DNA of 10,017 nt from Bacillota bacterium. Lineage in GTDB: Bacteria > Bacillota > Limnochordia > Limnochordales > ZCTH02-B6. The DNA is taken from assembly GCA_003387805.1 (NCBI GenBank), contig QGSR01000051.1, positions 1 through 10,017 of the forward strand, given 5' to 3'. This document shows, piece after piece, positions 1-6,542 of the stretch (positions are counted from its first letter, which is position 1; every line of letters begins with the position of its first letter). The notes below the pieces were generated by a model. That model was not told the DNA's origin and did not search any database. It saw nothing but the letters and a program-made list of their open reading frames with translations. The position numbers and the translations under genes were made by a program.

Positions 1-529
1 CCCCCCCGCGGCCGTCGGCGCGAAACGCCGAAATCCGGCCGCCGGCCCCCGGCGGGCGTCCGTGCAGTCCGCCGAAGCCGCCCCGCACGAAGTTCGAGCG
101 GCTGCCCATGACCGCCGGCACGGCCACACCGCCCCTCACGGCCACGTAGGCCCGGGCGCCCCGCCGGGGAGGGAAAAATCGGATCTCGTCGTCTTTGCGC
201 ACCGCGACGGCTTGCCACAAGGGCGCCTCGCGGCCGTTGATCTCCCACGGCACGTCGGCGCCGGCCACGGCCAGCAGCGTGTCCGCCAGTACCCTGAGCC
301 TCGGTCCCAGCCACGTAATCTCCAGCGCGGCCGCGCCGGGCTCGTTGCCTACCAGCCGATTGGCCGCTTCCAGCGCGAAGGTGTCCAGCGCGCCGCCCAC
401 GGGCACGCCGAAGCGCTGGCAGCCGGGGCGCCCGAGGTCCTGCACGGTCGTCCAAAGACCCGGCGCCACCACCCGAATCGTCTCCATGGAAACTTCCGCC
501 GTTGCTCCGTCGTACGCGTGCATGCTCAT
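1..529 (-). CDS. pxpC: 5-oxoprolinase subunit C (PxpC, biotin-dependent carboxyltransferase-like), 3' end cut by window
   Basis: Translating the minus strand from the ATG at 527-529 gives an open frame to the window edge (about 176 residues). The N-terminal pattern is that of the PxpC/KipA family: IRVVAPGLWTTVQDLGRPG, then QRFGVPVGGALD, and later AYVAVRGGVAVP, GSRSNFVRGGFGG and LHGRPP. With PxpA and PxpB it forms the ATP-dependent cytosolic 5-oxoprolinase that opens pyroglutamate to glutamate. The homologous carboxyltransferase fold also occurs in urea amidolyase and allophanate hydrolase. Starts at 529, 523 (ATG) and 487 (ATG) are in frame. The one at 487 places the conserved region nearest the N-terminus as in relatives, but none has a strong ribosome binding site. 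The gene lies 58 bases after the pxpB stop in the same direction. The C-terminal half is not visible, so intactness cannot be judged. Confidence 0.92.
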   Translation of the reverse strand, partial: MSMHAYDGATAEVSMETIRVVAPGLWTTVQDLGRPGCQRFGVPVGGALDTFALEAANRLVGNEPGAAALEITWLGPRLRVLADTLLAVAGADVPWEINGREAPLWQAVAVRKDDEIRFFPPRRGARAYVAVRGGVAVPAVMGSRSNFVRGGFGGLHGRPPGAGGRISAFRADGRGG

Positions 530-549
530 CGTCGTTCTCGGTGTTCACG

Positions 550-580
550 GCCGCGCCGGGCCGGCCCCGGGCGGCGCGGC
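550..580. other. GC-rich inverted repeat between pxpB and pxpC
   Basis: GCCGCGCCG (550-558) and CGGCGCGGC (572-580) are perfect 9-base complements around a 13-base GC-only loop. They lie in the 58-base gap between the pxpB stop and the pxpC start. In the mRNA this could form a stable hairpin that affects pxpB/pxpC expression ratio or mRNA stability. No U-tract follows, so it does not look like a standard terminator. Short GC palindromes arise easily in DNA of this composition, so function is uncertain. Confidence 0.35.
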
Positions 581-587
581 ACCGGGC

Positions 588-1256
588 TCACACGGGCACG
601 AATTGCACTTCGTCGCCGGGCGCCACCAGGAACGGCCGCTCCCGGCGCGGATCCCACATTCTCACCGGCGTGCGCCCGATCCAGCGCCAGCCGCCCGGGC
701 TGTTGTCCAGCGAATACACGCCCGTCTGGCGGCCGCCGATGGCCACGGCGCCCGCCGGCAAGGCCAAGCGCGGCGTCGGCAGCCGTTCCACGGCCAGCCG
801 CTCCGGCAGGTCGCCCAAGTAGCAAAAGCCGGGCATGAACCCGAGCATGTAGACGACGTACGTGGGCGCGCTGTGGGCCGCGATGACTTCATCGGCGCTC
901 ATCCCGACCCGTTCCGCCACCCAGCCCAAGTCCGGCCCGTCCCGGCCGCCGTAGCGCACGGGAATCTCCACCCGCCGGGGCGGCGGCAGCCGCTCGGCCT
1001 CGGTTTCCGCCCGCGCGGCGCATTCGCGTAGTTCGGCCGTCAGCGCCTCGTACGCGATTCGATCCGGATCGTAATACACCAGCAGCGAAGCGTACGCGGG
1101 CACCACTTCCCGCAGCCACGGGCGGCGGCCTTCGGTCAGCAAGTACGCCAGGCCGTGAACTCGCCGGTTCAGCTCCCGGTCGACGACGCGGCCCAGCTCC
1201 ACCAAAACGGCCTCGTCGCCGGCCGGCACGATTCGCGGCGTCGTCCCGTCGGTCAT
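588..1256 (-). CDS. pxpB: 5-oxoprolinase subunit B (PxpB, KipI-like)
   Basis: A 222-residue protein of normal family length. The N-terminal domain begins with VPAGDEAVLVELG (about 10-22). The C-terminal domain carries the family hallmarks GFMPGFCYLGDLPERL (139-154), PAGAVAIGGRQTGVY (167-181) and SPGGWRWIGRTP (186-197). PxpB pairs with PxpC, and the two act with PxpA to hydrolyse 5-oxoproline to glutamate using ATP in the cytosol. The B. subtilis homologue was first named KipI, an inhibitor of sporulation kinase A; the oxoprolinase role is the better supported general function. The ATG at 1254-1256 is the only reasonable start. Its AGGAGGG (1270-1276) lies 13 bases upstream, a rather long spacing. 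pxpC follows in the same direction, while pxpA is divergent. Confidence 0.95.
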   Translation of the reverse strand: MTDGTTPRIVPAGDEAVLVELGRVVDRELNRRVHGLAYLLTEGRRPWLREVVPAYASLLVYYDPDRIAYEALTAELRECAARAETEAERLPPPRRVEIPVRYGGRDGPDLGWVAERVGMSADEVIAAHSAPTYVVYMLGFMPGFCYLGDLPERLAVERLPTPRLALPAGAVAIGGRQTGVYSLDNSPGGWRWIGRTPVRMWDPRRERPFLVAPGDEVQFVPV

Positions 1257-1439
1257 ACGCTGATCCCAACCCTCCTGCGGCGTTCATACGTATTTCGGCC
1301 CGCCGAGGAACGTTCCCTGTCGGCCCGGCGGCAGTGTGGGCCGGGCAGCGACGGGACACCGGCAGGAACGGAGCCCGCCGGCGTGAAATCGGTGTTGACG
1401 AGTCAGACGACAAACATTGTCTCGAAAGGTTGTTTGGAC
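1257..1439. promoter_or_regulatory. Divergent pxpB / pxpA control region
   Basis: These 183 bases separate the divergent starts of pxpB and pxpA and must hold both promoters. Three short symmetric elements are visible: ATACGTAT (1286-1293), GGAACGTTCC (1307-1316) and GACAA-ACA-TTGTC (1409-1421). A TTGACG (1395-1400) resembles a -35 element towards pxpA, but no good -10 hexamer lies at normal spacing. The part next to pxpA (about 1385-1435) is clearly more AT-rich than the surroundings. Ribosome binding sites are at 1270-1276 (minus, for pxpB) and 1424-1430 (plus, for pxpA). Promoter positions are not resolved. Confidence 0.55.
1409..1421. promoter_or_regulatory. Candidate operator, 13-bp inverted repeat upstream of pxpA
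   Basis: GACAA-ACA-TTGTC has perfect 5-base arms around a 3-base centre. It starts 9 bases after the TTGACG at 1395-1400 and ends just before the ribosome binding site. A repressor bound here would block pxpA transcription or initiation. The size and layout would suit a small dimeric regulator, but no regulator gene is in the window and the site is unproven. Confidence 0.3.
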
Positions 1440-2213
1440 GTGCGCGTGGCCATCAACGCTGACTTGGGCGAAGGATACGGACGCTGGGATTTGGGCGCGG
1501 ACGATGAGCTGATGCAGTATATCAGCGCCGCCAACATCGCGTGCGGCATGCACGCGGGCGACCCGCCGCGCATGGCGAAGACGGTGGCGCTCGCGCAGCG
1601 GTTCGGCGTGGGCATCGGCGCGCACCCGTCGTATCCGGACCTGCAAGGTTTCGGGCGGCGGTTCGTGGCCATCGAGCCCGGCGACCTGCGGGATTTCGTC
1701 ACGTACCAGGTCGGTGCGCTCATGACCTTCGTCAAAGCCGCCGGCGCCGTCATGGAGCACGTCAAACCCCACGGAGCGCTGTTCAACCGTGCGGCCGAGG
1801 ACGAGGCCACCGCCCGGGCCGTCGTCGAAGGCGTGCGGCGGGTGGACCCGGACCTCATTCTCGTGGTGCTGGCGGGCTCCGTGTTCGAGGAAGTGGCGCT
1901 GTCCATGGGCGCGCCGGTGGCCCGGGAAGTGTTCGCCGACCGCGCCTACGACCGGCACGGGCGCCTCGTGCCCCGCTCCCAGCCCGGCTCGGTCATCACC
2001 GACCCGACCGAAGCGGCCCGGCGGGCGTGGCTCATGGTGAGCGAAGGGCGCGTGCAAGCCGTCACCGGCGAATGGGTCAACGTTCAAGCGGACACCATCT
2101 GCGTCCACAGCGACACGCCCGGCGCCGTCCACATCGCCCGCGCCGTGCGGGAAACGCTGGAGCGGCGCGGCGTGGCCGTGGTGACGACGCGGGCCAAGCT
2201 CAACGGTTCATGA
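1440..2213 (+). CDS. pxpA: 5-oxoprolinase subunit A (PxpA, LamB/YcsF family)
   Basis: The 257-residue product matches the usual length of PxpA. Family motifs are in order: INADLGEGYG (5-14), ANIACGMHAGDP (31-42), GAHPSYPDLQGFGRR (60-74), VKPHGALFN (108-116), EVFADRAYDRHGRLVPR (163-179) and DTICVHSDTP (218-227). PxpA is the third component of the ATP-dependent 5-oxoprolinase and works with PxpB and PxpC to return pyroglutamate to glutamate. The frame stays open upstream to an ATG at 1155, but that would run through pxpB and its control region. The chosen GTG at 1440 gives the typical N-terminus (MRVAINADLGEG) and has GAAAGGT (1424-1430) upstream; a TTG at 1434 is less likely. It is divergent from pxpBC rather than in one operon with them, and converges on nadE with 6 bases between stops. 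Confidence 0.95.
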   Translation: MRVAINADLGEGYGRWDLGADDELMQYISAANIACGMHAGDPPRMAKTVALAQRFGVGIGAHPSYPDLQGFGRRFVAIEPGDLRDFVTYQVGALMTFVKAAGAVMEHVKPHGALFNRAAEDEATARAVVEGVRRVDPDLILVVLAGSVFEEVALSMGAPVAREVFADRAYDRHGRLVPRSQPGSVITDPTEAARRAWLMVSEGRVQAVTGEWVNVQADTICVHSDTPGAVHIARAVRETLERRGVAVVTTRAKLNGS

Positions 2214-2219
2214 CGCCGG

Positions 2220-3008
2220 CTACCACTGCACGTCCGCAATGGGCGGCCGCTGCCGCTTGTGCTCGCTGATGCGGTGCAGGTGCTCGATGCGCTCCTTGAC
2301 GTGGCGCGGCGCTTCGCCGGTCAAAATGTAGCGGTCCAGCTGTTCGTAGGTGAGGCCCATTTCGGCTTCGTCGGTCTGGCCGGCCCACAGCCCCGCGGAC
2401 GGGGTCCGCCGCAGGATCTTCTCGGGCACGCCGAGGAACCGGGCCAGCTCGTACACTTGGCTCTTCACCAGATTCGCGATGGGCAAAATGTCCGCGCCGC
2501 CGTCGCCGTACTTGGTAAAGTAGCCGACCGTCAGCTCCGAGCGGTTTTCCGTGCCCGCCACCAGGTAGTTGAAGCGATTGGCCACGTAGTACAGCGCCGT
2601 CATGCGCAGGCGCGGCTTGATGTTGGCCAAAGCCAGCCGCAGGCGGTGGTCTTCGCCGGCGGCCGAGCCGGGGTCGGGCGGGGGCCCCGTCGCCCCGGGT
2701 GCCGGCCACGCCCGCTGGATGGCGGCCACCAGCGCATCGTAAACCGGCGTCAAATCGATGGTGACCACCGGAAAACCCGCCTGCTCCGCGTGCAGGCGGG
2801 CGTCGGCCGCGTCTTCGGGGTCGCTGTGGCAAGGCATAATGACGCCCAGCGTGCTGTCGGGAAACGCCCGCCGGCACAGCTCGATGGTAACGGCTCCGTC
2901 CACGCCGCCGCTCAGGGCCACGACGGTCCCCTTCGCGCCGGCCTCGGCCACCTTCTCCCTGATCCAGGCGACGATTTCCTCGGTCACCCGTTTCGCTCGC
3001 TGGCTCAC
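2220..3008 (-). CDS. nadE: NAD synthase, ammonia-dependent type (NadE)
   Basis: A 262-residue ATP-pyrophosphatase-fold enzyme that adenylates nicotinate adenine dinucleotide and amidates it to NAD in the cytosol. Visible motifs: the PP-loop VVALSGGVDGA (29-39), GVIMPCHSDPEDAADA (55-70), NIKPRLRMTALYYVANRFN (129-147), GYFTKYGDGGADILPI (162-177) and PSAGLWAGQTDEAEMG (203-218). There is no N-terminal nitrilase-like glutaminase domain, so ammonia is the likely nitrogen donor. The PP-loop reads SGGVDG where the family normally has SGGxDS. A Pro/Gly/Ala-rich stretch (about 100-119) looks like an inserted loop. The GTG start at 3006-3008 overlaps the alr stop by four bases, with GGGGGAG (3015-3021) six bases upstream, so translation is probably coupled. 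It is the last gene of the minus-strand unit. Confidence 0.94.
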   Translation of the reverse strand: MSQRAKRVTEEIVAWIREKVAEAGAKGTVVALSGGVDGAVTIELCRRAFPDSTLGVIMPCHSDPEDAADARLHAEQAGFPVVTIDLTPVYDALVAAIQRAWPAPGATGPPPDPGSAAGEDHRLRLALANIKPRLRMTALYYVANRFNYLVAGTENRSELTVGYFTKYGDGGADILPIANLVKSQVYELARFLGVPEKILRRTPSAGLWAGQTDEAEMGLTYEQLDRYILTGEAPRHVKERIEHLHRISEHKRQRPPIADVQW

Positions 3009-4180
3009 GCCCCGCTCCCCCCTTCGGAAGATTCACCGTACAAATGCACCCGCGGGTTGCGGGAGCCCACCATGCACAGCACTTCGTACGCGATGGTGCC
3101 CAGCCGGCCGGCCCACTCCTCGGCCGCGATCTCCGCGCCCGTCTCGTCCCGGCCCAGCAAGGTGACCACGTCGCCCCGCCGCACCGGCAAATCGCCGGCG
3201 TCCACCATGCAGTGGTTCATGCAGATGCGGCCCACGACGGGCCGGCGCTGACCTTGGATCAGCACTTCCAGCTTGCCCGTCAGCAGGCGGCTGACGCCGT
3301 CGGAGTAGCCCACGGGCAAGGTGACGATGGTGGTCTCCCGCTCCGTCCGGTGCGTGCTGCCGTAGCCGATGGGCGAACCGGCCGGCAGGCGCCGCACGGA
3401 CACCACCTTGGCCTTCAGGGACATGGCCGGCCGCAGCCGGACGCCCGCGGCTTCCGCGGCCCGCCGGGCCGACGGCGACGGGTACAGCCCGTAGGCCGCC
3501 AGGCCGGTGCGCACCATGTCCAAGTGGGCCTCGGGAACGGCCAGCGTGGCCGGGCTGTTGGCCGCGTGCACCAGCGGCGGCCGCAGCCCCGCCTCGGCCA
3601 AGGCGGACACCACGGCGTTGAACCGCTGCAGCTGCAGCCGGGTGAAGCTTTTGTCTTCCTCGTCCGCGCTGGCGAAGTGGGTGAAAACGCCTTCCACCCG
3701 CACCCCCGGCAGGCGGTGCAGTTCCTTTACGAAGGAGACCGCGTCCTCGGGCAAGACCCCGAAGCGGCCCAGTCCCGTGTCCACCTTGACGTGCACGGGC
3801 ACCGGCTCCGCCGTCCCGCCCCGCGCCGCCTTCTCGGCCGCCTCGGACAGCGCCCGCGCCGCCTCCAAATCCGCCACGCCGGCCCTAATCCGCAGCGCCG
3901 CGTACGTCTCCGCCTGCCACGGCACCGCGGGGTTCATGACGAACAGCGGCGCGTCGATGCCCGCCTCGCGGAGATCCACCGCTTCCGCGAGGGCGCTCAC
4001 CGCCAGCCCGTCCGCGCCCGCCTGCAAAAACGTGCGGGCCGCCTCCGCCTCGCCGTGGCCGTAGGCCCGGCCCTTGACCACCGGCCACAGCTGCGCCGGG
4101 CCGACGTGGGCTTTCAGCGCTTTGACGTTGTGGGCCAGCGCCCGGTGGTCGATTTCGACCCAGCGGACGTGGCCGTGCAT
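3005..4180 (-). CDS. alr: Alanine racemase (PLP-dependent)
   Basis: This fold-type III PLP enzyme interconverts L- and D-alanine, supplying D-Ala for peptidoglycan. Numbered from the ATG at 4180 (391 residues, usual length): VVKGRAYGHG (34-43) holds the PLP Schiff-base Lys36; HVKVDTGLGRFG (130-141) holds the lysine and arginine of the active-site region; VRTGLAAYG (223-231) has the arginine near the pyridine nitrogen; PIGYGSTHRT (270-279) holds Tyr273, the likely second catalytic base; then LPVGYSDG (288-295). Two motifs deviate: GR follows Lys36 where relatives mostly have AN or AD, and CMNH (320-323) replaces the usual CMDQ. A GTG at 4183 is also possible. The ATG is preferred because GGGGGTGT (4187-4194) is better spaced to it. 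Its start overlaps the CBS gene stop (TGATG) and its end overlaps nadE, so it is translationally coupled on both sides. Confidence 0.95.
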   Translation of the reverse strand: MHGHVRWVEIDHRALAHNVKALKAHVGPAQLWPVVKGRAYGHGEAEAARTFLQAGADGLAVSALAEAVDLREAGIDAPLFVMNPAVPWQAETYAALRIRAGVADLEAARALSEAAEKAARGGTAEPVPVHVKVDTGLGRFGVLPEDAVSFVKELHRLPGVRVEGVFTHFASADEEDKSFTRLQLQRFNAVVSALAEAGLRPPLVHAANSPATLAVPEAHLDMVRTGLAAYGLYPSPSARRAAEAAGVRLRPAMSLKAKVVSVRRLPAGSPIGYGSTHRTERETTIVTLPVGYSDGVSRLLTGKLEVLIQGQRRPVVGRICMNHCMVDAGDLPVRRGDVVTLLGRDETGAEIAAEEWAGRLGTIAYEVLCMVGSRNPRVHLYGESSEGGSGA

Positions 4181-4650
4181 CACGAGACACCCCCGTTTTG
4201 ACCCTGCAAATGGATGGCCCGGATGAGGTCGTCCCGGGTGACGATGCCCACCAGCCGGCCACCGTCCACCACGGGCAGGCGCTTCACCTTCTTCTCGACC
4301 ATGATGGCGGCCAGCTCGTGCAGCGGCGTGTCCTCCGTCACCGTCACCACGTCGCGGGTCATGATTTCACTGACCTTGGTGCCCGTGGCCTTGCGCAGCT
4401 GCTCTTCAAACTTGCGGGGCGACTCCAGAAAGATGACGCCGCCCAGGAACGGAAACACCGTCGGCAGCTTGAGCGTTTTGGCCCGCACCAGCAGGTCCGC
4501 CTCGGTGACGATGCCCACCAGCCGCCCTTCCTCGTCCACCACCGGCAGGCCGGTGTAGTCTTCCTGCGCCAAAATTTCGGCCACTTCCCGGACGGTCGCG
4601 TCGGGCGACACCGTCTTGACGTTCCGTTGCATCAAATCCCGTGCCAGCAT
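4180..4650 (-). CDS. Two-CBS-domain protein
   Basis: A 156-residue protein made almost entirely of a CBS pair. CBS1 covers about residues 1-58 (DLMQRNVKTVSPDATV ... LPVVDEEGRLVGIVTEADLL). A linker with a hydrophobic stretch PTVFPFLGGVIFLES (63-77) follows. CBS2 covers about 92-148 (VSEIMTRDVVTVTEDTPL ... LPVVDGGRLVGIVTRDDLIRAI). CBS pairs bind adenine nucleotides or related ligands and usually act as energy or nucleotide sensors. No catalytic, transport or DNA-binding domain is attached, so the partner is unknown. The ATG at 4650 has a good AAGGAGT (4657-4663) six bases upstream. It lies 93 bases after the S9 peptidase gene and overlaps alr, suggesting co-expression with alr and nadE. A sensing role linked to NAD or ATP status is speculation. 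Confidence 0.9.
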   Translation of the reverse strand: MLARDLMQRNVKTVSPDATVREVAEILAQEDYTGLPVVDEEGRLVGIVTEADLLVRAKTLKLPTVFPFLGGVIFLESPRKFEEQLRKATGTKVSEIMTRDVVTVTEDTPLHELAAIMVEKKVKRLPVVDGGRLVGIVTRDDLIRAIHLQGQNGGVS

Positions 4651-4672
4651 GTCGTCACTCCTTCTCAGCCCG

Positions 4673-4743
4673 GCCGCGCCGTCCCGCCGGCGGAACGCCG
4701 GGCGCGGCGCCGGCCCGTGCCCGCAGGCCGTGGGGCCGGCGCC
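4673..4743. other. Overlapping GC-rich inverted repeats between the S9 peptidase and CBS genes
   Basis: Three perfect inverted repeats lie in this 93-base gap. GGCGCCGGCCC (4706-4716) pairs with GGGCCGGCGCC (4733-4743), directly after the peptidase stop. CCGGCG (4687-4692) pairs with CGCCGG (4696-4701). GCCGCGCC (4673-4680) pairs with GGCGCGGC (4701-4708). The first and third share bases 4706-4708, so they cannot both form fully. In the minus-strand transcript no U-run follows any of them, so a classical terminator is not supported. An attenuating or mRNA-stabilising role is possible. The composition makes chance symmetry common. Confidence 0.4.
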
Positions 4744-6528
4744 TCACCGATGCCGCTCCAGGAACTCCAGCACCCGCCGGTACACGGCGATTTCGTTTTC
4801 CACCCGGCTGAAGCCGTGGCCTTCGTCCTCCAGCACCATGTACTCCACCTCGGTGCCCTGCTCCCGGAGCGCGGCCACGATCTGGTCCGACTCGGCCTTG
4901 ACCACCCGCGGGTCGTTGGCGCCCTGGATGACCAGCATCGGCTTCGTCATGTTCTTCAGGTACGTGATGGGGCTGTCCTCGGTCAGCTTCTCCTTGTCCC
5001 TCTCGGGGTTGCCCAGCCACTGGTCCATCATGGGCTTCCAGTGCTCCGGCACCGACTCGTAAAACGTGAACAAGTTGGACGGCCCGAAAATGTCCACGCA
5101 CGCCCGCCAGTACTCCGGATGCCGCCCGTGCAGCAGCAGCGTCATGTAGCCGCCGTAGCTGCCGCCGATGAGGAAAATTTTGTCACGGCGGGCAATGCCC
5201 TGCTCGATGAGCCACTCGACGCCCGCGATGTTGTCCAGGCGCGGCCCGTGGCCCCAGTCCCGCTCCACCATCTTCATGAAGCGGGTGCCGTAGCCCGTGC
5301 TGCCCCGGAAGTTGGGCGCGAAGACGACGTAGCCCGCGGCCACGAGAATCTGGAACAGGCTGCGGTACGACTTGCGCTCGGCCCACTGCGGCCCGCCGTG
5401 GGGCCAAAGCACCGTGTACCCGTTGGCTTTGGCCGGGTCCGGCCGGAACAGCAGCGCCTCGATTTCCAGGCCGTCGAAGGACTTGTAGCGCACCACTTCC
5501 GCGTCCCGCAACGACTCGGGCGCCACGCCCAGCACCCGGTTGTCCGTCAGCGGCCGCCAGTCTTCGCCCGGCCGCTTCATGCTGATGTTGAAGGGCACGT
5601 TGGCGCTGCGGCCCAGCACGTACAGGGTGCCGCTCTTCCCCACGTGATACTGGTCCACCGTGTCGTAGGGCAGCGGAATTTCCTCCAGGGCGCCTTTGGC
5701 GATGTCGTAACGGTACATCCGGTCCACCACGCCGTGCATGGCCAGCATGTACAGCGCGTGGCCTTCCCGGTGGAGCTTGAGGCTGTGCAAATCCTGCCCG
5801 TCCACCTTCGCCAGCTGTTCCACGTTCCCGGAGGCCGCGTCGAAGCGAGCCAAATAGTGAACGTCGTCGCCTTCATCGGTCACGAAGAAGACGGTGTCGT
5901 CGTCGAGAAACTGCGGCGTGCCCGCGGAGTGGGGCTCGTCGCCCCGCCGCAGCGGGATGCGCCGGCCGTCTTTGTGCAAGTACAGGAAATGAATGGTGTT
6001 CGAATACGCCTCCCCGGTGGCGAACGCTTGGCCCGACGGCGAAACGCCCGCCAAAAACGTCGGTCCGCCCGCGCCTTCGTGCAGCAGCGTCTTCTCCCGG
6101 GTCTCCAGATCCAGCCGGTAGGAATTCAGGAACGTCGCGTTCCCCTGCGACGTGGTGTAGTACAGGTAACGGCCGTCTTTCGACAGGTCCACCGGGTAAA
6201 ACTTTTCGCCCTCCGCCACCAGCAGCGGCTCCAGCTGCCCGCCCGCCGGCGGCATAGCGTAGGCCTGCCAGTTTTCGTCGCCGTCTTTGTCAAAGGCCGC
6301 GACCACGTAGCGCCCCTGCGGGTCGGGCAGAAGGACGCCGCAGTTTTCGCCCAGCGTCGTCAGCGGGTACGGGTAGCCGCGATCCAAGTCCAGCGCCCAG
6401 ACGTTGACCTTGCCGTCCATGTTCGCGCTGAACAGCAGCCGCGTCTCGGCCTCGTCCACGGCGAACGTGCCGATGCGGAACGTGCGAAAGTACTGCTCCA
6501 CCGTGGGCTCCTGAAACTTTACCGGCAT
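4744..6528 (-). CDS. S9 family serine peptidase (prolyl oligopeptidase / acylaminoacyl-peptidase type)
   Basis: A 594-residue two-domain protein. The N-terminal part (about 10-340) shows repeated strand-rich segments with Asp-Gly turns (DPQGRYVVAA, LSKDGRYLYY, VSPSGQAFAT), as in the beta-propeller that screens substrates in family S9. The C-terminal alpha/beta-hydrolase domain (about 345-594) has WPHGGP (375-380, oxyanion region), APNFRGSTGYG (404-414), GGSYGGYM with nucleophile Ser457, GANDPRV with Asp539 and DEGHGF with His571. Such enzymes cleave short peptides, often after proline or behind a blocked N-terminus; the specificity here is unknown. No signal peptide is seen, so it is probably cytosolic. 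An ATG at 6534 is only 2 bases from AGGAGG (6537-6542), while the ATG at 6528 is 8 bases away and is preferred. It sits 22 bases after nnr, an unusual position within an envelope/cofactor gene run. Confidence 0.93.
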   Translation of the reverse strand: MPVKFQEPTVEQYFRTFRIGTFAVDEAETRLLFSANMDGKVNVWALDLDRGYPYPLTTLGENCGVLLPDPQGRYVVAAFDKDGDENWQAYAMPPAGGQLEPLLVAEGEKFYPVDLSKDGRYLYYTTSQGNATFLNSYRLDLETREKTLLHEGAGGPTFLAGVSPSGQAFATGEAYSNTIHFLYLHKDGRRIPLRRGDEPHSAGTPQFLDDDTVFFVTDEGDDVHYLARFDAASGNVEQLAKVDGQDLHSLKLHREGHALYMLAMHGVVDRMYRYDIAKGALEEIPLPYDTVDQYHVGKSGTLYVLGRSANVPFNISMKRPGEDWRPLTDNRVLGVAPESLRDAEVVRYKSFDGLEIEALLFRPDPAKANGYTVLWPHGGPQWAERKSYRSLFQILVAAGYVVFAPNFRGSTGYGTRFMKMVERDWGHGPRLDNIAGVEWLIEQGIARRDKIFLIGGSYGGYMTLLLHGRHPEYWRACVDIFGPSNLFTFYESVPEHWKPMMDQWLGNPERDKEKLTEDSPITYLKNMTKPMLVIQGANDPRVVKAESDQIVAALREQGTEVEYMVLEDEGHGFSRVENEIAVYRRVLEFLERHR

Positions 6529-6536
6529 GAGCATGC

Positions 6537-6542
6537 CCTCCT
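6537..6542 (-). promoter_or_regulatory. Ribosome binding site that decides the S9 peptidase start
   Basis: A perfect AGGAGG on the minus strand lies 2 bases from the ATG at 6534 but 8 bases from the ATG at 6528. Normal spacing favours the second ATG. The stretch just before it, around the nnr stop (6541-6560), has repeated TTTTGA-like units and is one of the few AT-rich spots in the right half, which would keep the start open. Confidence 0.7.

Noticed and set aside
62..1031. Plus-strand open frames over pxpC and pxpB
   Set aside because: They are Arg/Pro/Ala-rich shadows. The minus strand encodes the recognisable 5-oxoprolinase subunits.
1395..1423. A sigma-A promoter for pxpA with TTGACG as -35
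   Set aside because: The -35 match is good, but the nearest -10-like hexamer (CATTGT, 1415-1420) has only a 14-base spacer and would start transcription inside the ribosome binding site. It is kept only as a hint within the control region.
1155..1439. N-terminal extension of pxpA to the ATG at 1155
   Set aside because: It would overlap the pxpB start and the whole divergent control region. The family normally begins just before NADLGEG, and GTG 1440 has a suitable ribosome binding site.
4706..4743. Intrinsic terminator after the S9 peptidase gene
   Set aside because: The stem is strong, but no U-tract follows in the minus-strand transcript and the next gene starts soon after with its own ribosome binding site.
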